Made by a program: the position numbers and the translations under genes. Positions 6,587 to 15,317 of a DNA stretch of 64,000 nucleotides are shown here, one piece after another (position 1 is the first letter of the stretch; the number at the start of each line of letters is the position of its first letter). The notes beneath the pieces are model-generated. The model made no database searches and had not been told where the DNA came from. It saw only the letters and a list, made by a program, of their open reading frames with translations. The DNA comes from Armatimonadota bacterium (GTDB lineage Bacteria > Armatimonadota > Fimbriimonadia > Fimbriimonadales > Fimbriimonadaceae): contig JANYCU010000021.1 of the NCBI GenBank assembly GCA_025360125.1, forward strand, positions 1-64,000, written 5' to 3'.

Positions 6587-7891
6587 CTATCGCTTCATAT
6601 TGATGAGATCTTGCAGAAGCTCATCAACGGTTGTGACTACCTTGGTGTTGGCTTGGAAGCCACGCTGAGTCACGATGAGATCCGTAAACTCGGCACCAAT
6701 ATCAACGTTCGATTGCTCGAGGAAACCAGTGTTTAGCATTCCGCGAGAACCAGTTCGAGGAATACCAATCTGGGATTTTCCGCTGTTATCTGATTCCATG
6801 AAGAGGTTGTTGCCGCTTCGTTCGAGACCTTCAGGGTTGGTAAACGATGCCATTGCGATTTGAGCAATTGGCCTTGTGAGACCGTTCGTGAAGATTCCGG
6901 TGATGACTCCGTCTTGCGAGATAGAGTAATTTTGGAGGGATCCGGGAGCAAAACCGTCTTGGTCAGTTGCGTTAACTTGTGACGCCCCAGCCAATTGTGA
7001 AATAGAGTCAAAGTTCATGTTGACGGTGAATGGAGCGTAAGGCGTTCCAGAAGCTGGACTTATCGTGATCTTATTGTCCGTTCCTGCAGGCAGTGCCGTA
7101 ACTCTTTTACCGTTGGTGTCAAAATACATTCTCTCATTTCCGGCGGTTGCACTGCCACCAAGCAGATTTCCAGTTCCAACTGGACCTTCCCAGACCTGCC
7201 AGTCGAAGCTTGAATTTGCTCCGGCAGGGGGTGTTGCACCAGCGGGAGGATTCTGATGGTTGGTCATGACCAAGTTAAGGTCGTGGGATCCACCAAGGGC
7301 GTCGTAAACTCGAATCGAGGTAGTTACGGTGTCGGCTGGAACAGATGCTGCGTTAAGGTTTCCGGCCCAGACAGTTCTGGACGTGACTTGTACGGAGTTT
7401 AGGGAATTCGGAATTTGGACGAAATCGGTTGCATTTAGGGCTTTGGTGGCGTCAATTTTCCCTAACGTATCTGCTTTCCATCCGAGGATCCGTTCTCCGG
7501 TGGAGGCTTGAACTAAGTTCCCTGAGGAGTCAACTTGGAATGATCCGTCTCGGGTGTAGCCCATTCTCTGAGAATTGGAAGTAATAAAGAATCCGTTACC
7601 TTGAATGGCCATGTCAGTTTGACGGTTGGTTTGGTTCAGGGCTCCTTGCGAGTTATTGGTGTCGGTAGCGGAGACCGAGACACCTAGCCCGTACTGAATT
7701 GGGTTCACGCCGCCTCGGCCAGCAGTTGCTCCCGATGCGCTTCGAGTGGTTTGCGACATCATTTCGGCAAAGCTGACTCGCGAACTCTTGAAGGCTGTAG
7801 TGTTGACGTTGGCAAGGTTGTCGCCAATGACGTTCATTCGTGATTGTTGCGCTTTGATCGACGCAACGCCTGATAGCATAGCTTGTAGCAT
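6587..7891 (-). CDS. flgE: Flagellar hook protein FlgE
   Basis: A 434-residue hook subunit. The N-terminal rod/hook motif MNVIGDNLANVNTTAFKSSR lies at about residues 19-38. FlgF/G-type core motifs follow (GNGFFITSN, YTRDGSFQVDSSGNLV). The C-terminal D0 helix contains TDLIVTQRGFQANTKVV and ends TVDELLQDLINMKR. It is exported by the flagellar type III apparatus and polymerises to form the hook. It is the last gene of the fliK-like - flgD - TIGR02530 - flgE operon, with a terminator right after it. The 140 bases between it and the previous gene show no other gene. Confidence 0.95.
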   Translation of the reverse strand: MLQAMLSGVASIKAQQSRMNVIGDNLANVNTTAFKSSRVSFAEMMSQTTRSASGATAGRGGVNPIQYGLGVSVSATDTNNSQGALNQTNRQTDMAIQGNGFFITSNSQRMGYTRDGSFQVDSSGNLVQASTGERILGWKADTLGKIDATKALNATDFVQIPNSLNSVQVTSRTVWAGNLNAASVPADTVTTSIRVYDALGGSHDLNLVMTNHQNPPAGATPPAGANSSFDWQVWEGPVGTGNLLGGSATAGNERMYFDTNGKRVTALPAGTDNKITISPASGTPYAPFTVNMNFDSISQLAGASQVNATDQDGFAPGSLQNYSISQDGVITGIFTNGLTRPIAQIAMASFTNPEGLERSGNNLFMESDNSGKSQIGIPRTGSRGMLNTGFLEQSNVDIGAEFTDLIVTQRGFQANTKVVTTVDELLQDLINMKR

Positions 7892-8030
7892 TTTAATTAA
7901 TCCCTTTGTGTCCTTGTCTGTGTAGATTGAAGCAAATTTTCTACTTGCTTCCGAGGCTTCCCGAGAGATTAATCTTGAGTCCAGCCCTATCTACTATTGT
8001 TGATTGGTCGTGTATCGATATTCTTTAGGG

Positions 8031-8393
8031 CTAAACCACTACAGCACTATCGATATTAGTGAAAACATTGTCCTTGAGGCTCGCCTTGTCGACGGCCGTG
8101 ATCACGGTTCGGTTTTTGACGCTTACCACGAGGGCGGCATCATCGACCAAAACCAGCGATTCTTTCGCGCCTTTCGAGGCTGCCATATCGACTCCTTTCA
8201 TCACTCGTGCCCATGCGGCGGCATCAAGCTCGATGTTTCGGCTTTGAAGTCGCGTTTGGGCATGGCTGCTCACTTTCAATCGATCCTGAAGGATTGATTT
8301 GAACTCATCTATATTCCCAGGTTGACTCTTGACGGGTGCAACGGGCTGATTATTGAGTAGCTCCGATATTTTCGAGTTTTGAATTTGGTCCAT
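8031..8393 (-). CDS. TIGR02530-type flagellar operon protein
   Basis: A 120-residue protein with the family core SSHAQTRLQSRNIEL and the strand-rich GAKESLVLVDDAALVVSVKN, followed by RTVITAVD. These small proteins sit between flgD and flgE in many Firmicutes and deep-branching bacteria, and their molecular role is not established. The spacing is nine bases from flgD. The order and orientation support co-expression in the hook operon. Confidence 0.85.
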   Translation of the reverse strand: MDQIQNSKISELLNNQPVAPVKSQPGNIDEFKSILQDRLKVSSHAQTRLQSRNIELDAAAWARVMKGVDMAASKGAKESLVLVDDAALVVSVKNRTVITAVDKASLKDNVFTNIDSAVVV

Positions 8394-8402
8394 GGTGAAC
8401 TC

Positions 8403-9020
8403 TTACGTGATGCTGGTAATTCCACCAACTGGCAATTGAAGTTTCACACCAGCCGAAGTGAGTACATCTACCACTATGACACCATTGGCAACTTCGATGC
8501 CGGTCGCTTGACCCGCAACCTTGGTTGTGCCATTGAGACCGCCGACGGTTTTACCAATGAGGTAAGTATAATCGACAGGCAGTGGCTTAGGTCCAGTGTC
8601 GCCTTCATAGACATTTTGAATAGATGTTAATCCAACGGAAGAGTTCGTTCCGTCGGGTTGAGTAACGTTTAGTTTAACGGTACCATCTGCTGCTACTGCT
8701 ACTCCAGTAACGGTTCCAGTAATAACGGTATTTCCAGAAGTTCCAGAACCTTGGTAAACCGCATCAACAACTTTACCAATCAATGATTGAGCCTTAGTGA
8801 AATCGCCTTGAGTTTGCAGATTTTGCATTCCCTGGACTTGACCAAGTTGAGAAATCTGTGCAAACAGATCACTGTCTTTCATTGGTTCGAGTGGGTTTTG
8901 GCTGGCCATTTGCACGGTCAACAAGTGAAGAAATGTTGCCATATTCAGTCCAGCTGGCGCTTTTGGCGCTGGCGGAACATAAAAGGCTTTTGGATCTACG
9001 GTTGAAACGAGACTACTCAT
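8403..9020 (-). CDS. flgD: Flagellar hook-capping protein FlgD
   Basis: A 205-residue hook scaffold. The conserved N-terminal block reads MATFLHLLTVQMASQNPLEP (about 28-47), followed by FAQISQLGQVQGMQNL. A Tudor/FnIII-like strand region follows (GKVVDAVYQGSG, VTGVAVAADGTVKLNV). FlgD caps the growing hook and guides FlgE insertion. Four bases separate it from the upstream fliK-like gene. The length is typical. Confidence 0.93.
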   Translation of the reverse strand: MSSLVSTVDPKAFYVPPAPKAPAGLNMATFLHLLTVQMASQNPLEPMKDSDLFAQISQLGQVQGMQNLQTQGDFTKAQSLIGKVVDAVYQGSGTSGNTVITGTVTGVAVAADGTVKLNVTQPDGTNSSVGLTSIQNVYEGDTGPKPLPVDYTYLIGKTVGGLNGTTKVAGQATGIEVANGVIVVDVLTSAGVKLQLPVGGITSIT

Positions 9021-9024
9021 TTTT

Positions 9025-10467
9025 CTAAATCTCCATGTCTAAAAGGGCGGTTGTGACTCGTTGCGGTTTTGGTGCGACGTTGGTTTCTTTCGATTCTATC
9101 GTTGCTACTCTCGCATTGAGTGAAGCTTGTCGTGATTGTTGGTCTTGTTGCTGCTGATTTTGGTTCGATCGAGCCTGATTGAATTGCTGACCCATATTCA
9201 TTGTTTCAGCGTCAGCTCCACGAACTTCGATCTTCACTTGGCCGAAGTTTCGATTTGCCAAAGTTCCAGCAAGGTCGTTTCTGGATTCGTGAAGGGCTTG
9301 CCGCAACGGTTCGTTCGATGCATTGAGGGTTGCGGTTAGGCCAGCCATGTCTTTTCGAATATTGATGACCACGGAGCCAAGTTCTGCTGGGTGCATTTCG
9401 ACTCGGACTTCGTTGCGGACGCTGCGGGCAGCAAGTTCATCAATTCGCTTTGAAATCGTGTCGACCATGGCTTGACGTTCGGCGGTTGTCAATTGGTGGG
9501 TTGGAACTGCCGTTGTCGTTGGAGCAGCGTTTTGAATTGAAGCTGGCATCTGAGGCTCTGGAAGGGCGGATTCAGAGTCTTCATTGGTCTGATCTTTCGA
9601 TTGACTTTCGGACTTTCCACCAGCTAACGATGCATTTTCCAAAGTATTAATGGTCGCCTCAGTTCCACCAATTTCGCCCATGGGTGAGTTGACTGGTTCT
9701 TTCGTGACTCCGGCCGTCCCTTGCTTTGGTGCATTGGCAGCAGCAGGATTGATGACGACGTTTTCTGCGACTAATTTGTCGGCAACAACATTGGTTGTTG
9801 ACTGCACCGAAGTAATGTTCAGTTTTACAGATTGATCTTGAGGAATTCGTTGCCCAGTGTTCACAACCGCTTTGAGGTTGGGGTTTGCCACCGAAATAGT
9901 AGCTTGAACCAGCGAATTGTCCGAGCCTTCAAACGCCGATGAAACCAGCGCGGAGATCGTCGGATTTTGAGTTGCGTCCAAATTTGGAGTAATCGTTTGT
10001 TTGGAAATGACAACCGCTTTGCCCAATGCATCAACAACTGTTGGGTTTTTGATTGGTTCAAGTGGATCAACTTTTAGATCATTATTGACCTTAAGAGGGA
10101 TTGCGCTGGCAGAAATTACTTGTATGCCATTCTCAACCGGAGAAGTTGATTGAGGTTGGACAATCGGAACGATGCCAGCAGCTTGAAGTTGGGCAATGAT
10201 GGCTGGATCGATTAGAATCGGGTTGCCATCAGGAGCAGGTGGAACTTTCGTTCCATCTTCTTTATTCGCGGAGTCCAGTTTTTGCAGTTGAGCATTCGGC
10301 TCGTTGTCTGCGACTTCTCCGTGAGTTTCCCCCTTTGCCGTTTGAAGTGTTTTCTCAAACTCTTCCTTTGGCGGAGGCGACTCCATTATTTTGCCGGGTG
10401 GAGCCTGACTAGAAGCGCCCCCGTCCATTAAAAGACGTATGTCCATCTCCCATAAGTATTGGAGCAA
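9025..10467 (-). CDS. fliK: FliK-like flagellar hook-length control protein
   Basis: Up to 480 residues. The long N-terminal part is low-complexity and rich in Gln, Asn, Ala and Val, as expected for the molecular ruler. The Flg_hook C-terminal domain (about 340-425) has RNEVRVEMHPAELGSVVINI and LRQALHESRNDLAGTLANR. Family role: measures the hook and switches export specificity through FlhB. The start is uncertain: TTG 10467 has no clear Shine-Dalgarno, and ATG 10446 or 10428 are in frame. It is the first gene of the hook operon. A 9-bp inverted repeat lies in the divergent upstream gap. Confidence 0.85.
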   Translation of the reverse strand: MLQYLWEMDIRLLMDGGASSQAPPGKIMESPPPKEEFEKTLQTAKGETHGEVADNEPNAQLQKLDSANKEDGTKVPPAPDGNPILIDPAIIAQLQAAGIVPIVQPQSTSPVENGIQVISASAIPLKVNNDLKVDPLEPIKNPTVVDALGKAVVISKQTITPNLDATQNPTISALVSSAFEGSDNSLVQATISVANPNLKAVVNTGQRIPQDQSVKLNITSVQSTTNVVADKLVAENVVINPAAANAPKQGTAGVTKEPVNSPMGEIGGTEATINTLENASLAGGKSESQSKDQTNEDSESALPEPQMPASIQNAAPTTTAVPTHQLTTAERQAMVDTISKRIDELAARSVRNEVRVEMHPAELGSVVINIRKDMAGLTATLNASNEPLRQALHESRNDLAGTLANRNFGQVKIEVRGADAETMNMGQQFNQARSNQNQQQQDQQSRQASLNARVATIESKETNVAPKPQRVTTALLDMEI

Positions 10468-10472
10468 CTTCG

Positions 10473-10500
10473 GAATTCATTAGGCCTCGGCAATGAATTC
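10473..10500. promoter_or_regulatory. Inverted repeat between divergent fliK-like and HAD genes
   Basis: Perfect 9-base arms GAATTCATT (10473-10481) and AATGAATTC (10492-10500) with a 10-base spacer fill almost the entire gap between the two divergent starts. The spacing of about two helical turns between arm centres suits a dimeric regulator. No matching site was noticed elsewhere in the window. Confidence 0.4.
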
Positions 10501-10505
10501 GTGAA

Positions 10506-11264
10506 ATGAGCCATAATCTATGTGTGCGGAACCCAGATTCGAATGAACCTGTCAAACTAATCCTTTTTGATATAGATGGAACATTGGTTGACGGGTTACA
10601 AATGATCGTGGGTGGGCTCGGCGATGCATACGAAAAGTACGGTAATCATCGACCCTCAGACTCAGAATTAATGGCGAGCATTGGTATGCCACTTTCTGAT
10701 CAAGTTTATAATTTCGGAAAGCACCCCCAAGATGAGGCTGAAAAGGAGTCAATGATTGAATTTGTCATTGATCGATATGCCGCCTATGCTCATCTTGAAA
10801 CTGAAATTACCGAGGCAGTTGAGTCTCTCAGGCTCGCTGCCAAAGGTGGAATTAAAACCGCACTCGTAACAAGCCGAAATGCACGTGAATTCGAAATCCT
10901 TCGAGAAACTTTCTCCGCATGGGATTCGGTCCACGCCACTGTTTGTTCATCAGACGTTACCAAGCCAAAGCCGCATCCTGAAAGTGCTTTGCTTGCTTTA
11001 TCCAAACTCAATGGTAATCCCGAAGATGCAATCTTCATCGGTGACTCCATTTTTGACATTAAATGCGCAAAGTCGGCAGGAATCCGATGCGGCGCAGTAC
11101 TGTACGGAGCCGGAAAACAAGAAGACCTTCTTGCCGAAGCTCCCGATCTCATTTTTAAAACACCGCTGGACCTACTGGAGTGGGTTCAGAACATAGTTGA
11201 GCAAAGTCATGCCAAGGAAGAAGACCTTAGACAAACCAGTTTCGAATCTCGACGTAAAGCCTAA
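10506..11264 (+). CDS. HAD-superfamily phosphatase (phosphoglycolate phosphatase-like)
   Basis: A 252-residue protein with the four HAD motifs in order: FDIDGTLVDG (nucleophile Asp), TSRNAREF, KPKPHPES (Lys) and FIGDSIFDIKCA (acidic pair). The cap is the small alpha-helical type 1 between motifs I and II. It probably dephosphorylates a small metabolite. The substrate is not evident. Its last ~55 bases overlap the next gene's start, so it leads the HAD - glycosidase-like - era unit. Confidence 0.88.
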   Translation: MSHNLCVRNPDSNEPVKLILFDIDGTLVDGLQMIVGGLGDAYEKYGNHRPSDSELMASIGMPLSDQVYNFGKHPQDEAEKESMIEFVIDRYAAYAHLETEITEAVESLRLAAKGGIKTALVTSRNAREFEILRETFSAWDSVHATVCSSDVTKPKPHPESALLALSKLNGNPEDAIFIGDSIFDIKCAKSAGIRCGAVLYGAGKQEDLLAEAPDLIFKTPLDLLEWVQNIVEQSHAKEEDLRQTSFESRRKA

Positions 11265-14200
11265 AAAGGCCACGACCACAAAAAAGAAAGCGCTAGCCAC
11301 GAACCCTGAGTCTCTGAACACAGAACTTAGTGATTTCCTTGGCGAAGACGTTTCGCTCGTCTTTCGAGCTCGGCAAACTGCAGTTGCAGAAAAGCCAGTT
11401 TCGGAGCCTGCACCAAACCCTCGTGCCAAAGTTGGAGCGAAAAAGGCGGTTCAAATGGCTCAGGAAGATAGCACCAATTGGGACGTAGGGTTGCCCATTC
11501 CATCATTTCGAGCTCGAAGTGAGGATACGCCTCAACCTCGAACAACCCGACAAGCTCGACCCAACAGTTTGGCTCCATCACTCACGCCAACCAATCGGCC
11601 CGAAAGTAAGCAAACGAGAGCAGAGCCTAGGCTGCCGCGGGAACGAACTCCTCGACGCGAAGTGCCTATCGATGATTCTGAGGGCTTTGAGCAGGAAGGA
11701 ACTGATCGACGCGATATCGAGCGTTCTGCTCCACTGCGAGAGTTTGAACCAATCGCGATCCTCGAATTTGATGACGACGGCGAAACAGTGATGGTAAAGA
11801 TGCGCGAGCGAGGCGAAATGCCTGCTCAAAATGAACGCGCACCGAGAACTCAATCAAGGACTTCCCTTTCCAATCGAACGGTTTCGGAACCTGCACCAAA
11901 GAAAGAGTCAGAACGAGTCGTGATTCCACCTCGAGCTCTCATTGACATTCCTCAGGATGCTCCACAGATCGTCATGAGAAACGGGGTCCCAACATTGGTT
12001 CGAGACTCTAAGGTCTATCCGAACTTTTGGTTCTATGCTGCACCGCCCGATGAAGATCGAGTTACAATTGTTCTTCAAGAGATTCGACAAGCCGCTGAAT
12101 CTGGAGTCCATGTCTTTTGCATTGGCGTCGAAGCCGTTTGCGACAAGCATCACTTCGATGCATTATTTGAACGATGCAAAATTCTCCTTGCTCGAATCGT
12201 TAAAATTGATGCGGATGCTCAGGTTGCGTTTCATCTCGACTTGGTTGCACCTAAGGGTTGGGAAATTGACTTCCCCGAGGGCGTCTACCGAGATTCACGA
12301 GGTGATTTGGCCGAACCGAGCCTCAGCGACGACAAGTTTTGGAGCCAAGTCGAGGCTCAAGTTCGCGCATTTACCAAGCAGCTTTTGACTTTGCCAAACG
12401 CGAAGCACATCCTTGGAATCGATTTGGATAAGGACGGCTGGACCATTGCCGAGAACCAAACGCTAGACATCTCGATCGCTAGCAAACAAAAATTCCGGGA
12501 ATGGGTCAGAGAGCGTTATCAAGGTGATGTCGTTTTGATGCGAGCATCTTGGTTTAACGGAACCGCTGATTTTGATTCAGTTCGAATTCCAGACATTAAC
12601 CAGTCGGTCGGCAGAGCGAGGATGATTGAAGCGGACCGCAAAGAACGACCCGTCGTCGATTATCATCTCTTCCTCAGCGACCTTACGGCGAAGAGAATTT
12701 CCGATTTGGCTTATGCGGTTAAGGAAGCCTCCGAAGGAATTTTCTTGGTCGGCACCCGATACGGCAAGACATTCCAAAACTTCCGACCGAGTTCTGGTCA
12801 ACTTTCTCTTGGCAAGATCCTGCGGACCCCAGAAATTGACTTCATTTCGGCAAGTCCAAGCAATAAAAATCGACAGCCAAGCGGTGTTTCAGCATTTGAA
12901 GTTCCAATTGATAGTTTTGTTCTCAATAACAAACTGTTCGTTTCGATGGAAGACTTTAAAACTTCCCTTTCGAACCGGCCTGAGCCCGAGCTTGGCAACC
13001 CAACCATTCGCACTCCGCAAGCGCTAGAAGCTGTGCATCGACGCGGATTTGGTGGATCTTGTGCTCACCAATCGGGTGTTTGCTGGAGCGATCAATTTGG
13101 CAATGGCTGGTTAACGGCCGCGTCAGTTTGGGAACGAGCAAAAGCCATGCGGGACTTGGCGATCAAGTCCATGTCGGTTCAAAGCAAGGACCCGGATGTT
13201 GCCGTCTTTATTGATGAGCGGACATTGGGTTATTTGGTGAACGTCGAGAGCTTCGGTCAATTGATCGAAGAATCCTTGGAGTCCATCGGACGGGCTGGAG
13301 TCAGCTATGGCCTTTATCTCTTGAGCGATCTTGCCCACCGGGTCAAGTTCCCTGAGTGCAAGGTTTATGTTTTCTTGAACGCATGGGATATCCGACCTGA
13401 TTTACGAAGTGCGATCAAGCAGAGGCTCCACAAAGATGGCAAGCTTCTGTTCTGGGTCTACAGTGCTGGCCTCTTCGACAACGGACGAGAGTCTATCGAG
13501 CGAGCCCGAGAAGTCACGGGAATTGCCATCAAGCCTCAGCCGATCTTTAGCAAAGCCGGAACTTCGATCCTTGATCGGAGAAATATTCTTGCCCAGGCGT
13601 TCCCAAGCAATACAATTCAAACTACGTCGGTGATCGAGCCAACGTACTTTGCGGTGCCGGAAGATGGAACTGTCTTGGGTGAATACGCTCAAACTGGTTT
13701 GCCAAGCTTCGTAACTCGGGACATCTCGGTAGAAGAGTCGAAGCAGACCTGGACGAGTGTCTTCCTTGGTGAATCGACGATTAATTCGTCTCTCATTCGA
13801 TCGCTTGCCCAGAAAGCTGGTGCTCACGTGTGGAGTTTCCATGATGACGTTATTCATGTTCGACCTCCGTTCCTTACTGTTCACTGTACAGGCGATGGAA
13901 TGAGAACGATTGCCTTACCTGGCAAGTGGAGCGCATACAATTTGCTCACTTCCGAGTGGGTGACGGTCGATTCGACCAATATCAAGTTCAGTTCGCCTGA
14001 CGGTGTAACTCACATGTTCTTGGTCGGTACAACCGACGAGATTCGCCAAATCCTCGAAACTGATCCTCGATCGGTTCTTCGAATGGATAAGTTGCCTGAG
14101 CGAGAGTCTAACGTTCGAGTTGATGTCAGTTCGTTTGATGTTCCAATCATGCGCCTCGGTGAATTATCTTCCGACAGCGATGGAGAAGACGGTCTCGATG

Positions 14201-14427
14201 AGTGGTTCCTTCGACCGAAGGACGAGGAGCCCTATGAAGAAGATGCGAGCCTGGCCCCTGGGACGATTCAGCGAACGACGGGTCGACGCCGAACTAACAA
14301 TCGCCACGAACGAAGGCCAAGAAAGCTCTCGTTTGCCGAGCAGGTGGACTTTGTCCCAACTGGCGAAGAAAAGGTCAAGGACAAGGACGATGTCGCGCTG
14401 GACATCCTGTTTAGGAAGCGAGACTAA
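11209..14427 (+). CDS. GH42-like beta-galactosidase-fold protein with disordered ends
   Basis: About 1072 residues. The first ~260 are Arg/Lys/Pro/Ser-rich and predicted disordered. A TIM-barrel glycosidase-like part begins at YPNFWFYAAPP, with FREWVRERYQGDV plus a downstream Trp as in GH42 enzymes. A glutamine-amidotransferase-like beta-galactosidase trimer domain (FLNAWDIRPDLRSAIKQR) follows, then an acidic and basic tail. There is no signal peptide. The usual acid/base segment (…NE) reads GIDLDKDGW here, with Asp in place of Glu, so catalysis is doubtful. VSMED may hold the nucleophile. ATG 11209 is preferred, and TTG 11197 is possible. Its TAA overlaps the era ATG. Role unknown. Confidence 0.65.
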   Translation: MPRKKTLDKPVSNLDVKPKKATTTKKKALATNPESLNTELSDFLGEDVSLVFRARQTAVAEKPVSEPAPNPRAKVGAKKAVQMAQEDSTNWDVGLPIPSFRARSEDTPQPRTTRQARPNSLAPSLTPTNRPESKQTRAEPRLPRERTPRREVPIDDSEGFEQEGTDRRDIERSAPLREFEPIAILEFDDDGETVMVKMRERGEMPAQNERAPRTQSRTSLSNRTVSEPAPKKESERVVIPPRALIDIPQDAPQIVMRNGVPTLVRDSKVYPNFWFYAAPPDEDRVTIVLQEIRQAAESGVHVFCIGVEAVCDKHHFDALFERCKILLARIVKIDADAQVAFHLDLVAPKGWEIDFPEGVYRDSRGDLAEPSLSDDKFWSQVEAQVRAFTKQLLTLPNAKHILGIDLDKDGWTIAENQTLDISIASKQKFREWVRERYQGDVVLMRASWFNGTADFDSVRIPDINQSVGRARMIEADRKERPVVDYHLFLSDLTAKRISDLAYAVKEASEGIFLVGTRYGKTFQNFRPSSGQLSLGKILRTPEIDFISASPSNKNRQPSGVSAFEVPIDSFVLNNKLFVSMEDFKTSLSNRPEPELGNPTIRTPQALEAVHRRGFGGSCAHQSGVCWSDQFGNGWLTAASVWERAKAMRDLAIKSMSVQSKDPDVAVFIDERTLGYLVNVESFGQLIEESLESIGRAGVSYGLYLLSDLAHRVKFPECKVYVFLNAWDIRPDLRSAIKQRLHKDGKLLFWVYSAGLFDNGRESIERAREVTGIAIKPQPIFSKAGTSILDRRNILAQAFPSNTIQTTSVIEPTYFAVPEDGTVLGEYAQTGLPSFVTRDISVEESKQTWTSVFLGESTINSSLIRSLAQKAGAHVWSFHDDVIHVRPPFLTVHCTGDGMRTIALPGKWSAYNLLTSEWVTVDSTNIKFSSPDGVTHMFLVGTTDEIRQILETDPRSVLRMDKLPERESNVRVDVSSFDVPIMRLGELSSDSDGEDGLDEWFLRPKDEEPYEEDASLAPGTIQRTTGRRRTNNRHERRPRKLSFAEQVDFVPTGEEKVKDKDDVALDILFRKRD

Positions 14428-15317
14428 TGGCGCACCGATTCGGACATGTTGCCGTTATTGGCCAGCCAAACGTAGGCAAAAGCACCCTGATCAACTACAT
14501 CGTTGGTCAGAAGGTGTCGATTGTTAGCAGCAAGCCTCAGACGACGCGAAAGCGCGTTATGGGGATTTCGACCAAACCTGACTATCAGATTGCATTTATC
14601 GATACGCCCGGAATTCATGAGCCTCATAACCGCCTTCAAAGGTCGATGGTTGAACAGGCCCGCGGTTCGCTCGACGGAATCGACTGCATTTTGGTAGTGG
14701 TTGATGGAGCGAGAATGCCCGACGACATCGACGAGTCGGTCGCAAACCTGGTTCACGTGGATAAGAAGATGCCAGTTGTGCTTTGTCTGAATAAGATGGA
14801 TCACATGAAGGCTGAGCATGTCGTGCGCCACGTCGAAGCCTATTGCGCTCTATTTGGCACCGAAGAGTACATGCTCACGGTTGCCATTCGGGGCGCCAAC
14901 GTCGACAAGCTTTTGGAAATTTTGGTCGCGCACTTGCCCGAGCGAGCACCGTTCTATCCTGAAGATGAATATACGGACCAGACTTCACGGTTTATTGCCG
15001 CTGAGTATGTTCGGGAGAAGATTTTAGTCAAGACTCGGCAAGAAGTTCCCCATGCAACCGCGGTTGTGGTTGAAAGCTGGGAGGACCGAGAAGACGGTCT
15101 GGCTCATGTCTCAGCCTCGATCATTGTCGATAAGGATAGTCAGCGGGCGATCATGCTTGGCAAACACGGCTCGTTTATCAAGGAAATTGGCACCGAGGCG
15201 CGTTTAGACCTTGAGAAGATGCTTGGGCAGCGAGTCTATTTGGAACTCCATGTCCGAGTTCAAGAAGGATGGCGGCAGAACCCGCGCATCCTCCATGAAC
15301 TTGATTACGAAGGTTAA
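14427..15317 (+). CDS. era: GTPase Era
   Basis: A 296-residue protein. The G domain has GQPNVGKSTL (G1), the switch region KPQTTRKRVMGI (G2), DTPGIHEP (G3) and NKMD (G4). The C-terminal KH domain contains MLGKHGSFIKEIGTEARLDL. Era binds the 3' end of 16S rRNA and assists 30S assembly. It is translationally coupled to the upstream glycosidase-like gene through TAATG, an unusual partner for era. It ends tail-to-tail with the next gene, overlapping by four bases. Confidence 0.97.
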   Translation: MAHRFGHVAVIGQPNVGKSTLINYIVGQKVSIVSSKPQTTRKRVMGISTKPDYQIAFIDTPGIHEPHNRLQRSMVEQARGSLDGIDCILVVVDGARMPDDIDESVANLVHVDKKMPVVLCLNKMDHMKAEHVVRHVEAYCALFGTEEYMLTVAIRGANVDKLLEILVAHLPERAPFYPEDEYTDQTSRFIAAEYVREKILVKTRQEVPHATAVVVESWEDREDGLAHVSASIIVDKDSQRAIMLGKHGSFIKEIGTEARLDLEKMLGQRVYLELHVRVQEGWRQNPRILHELDYEG

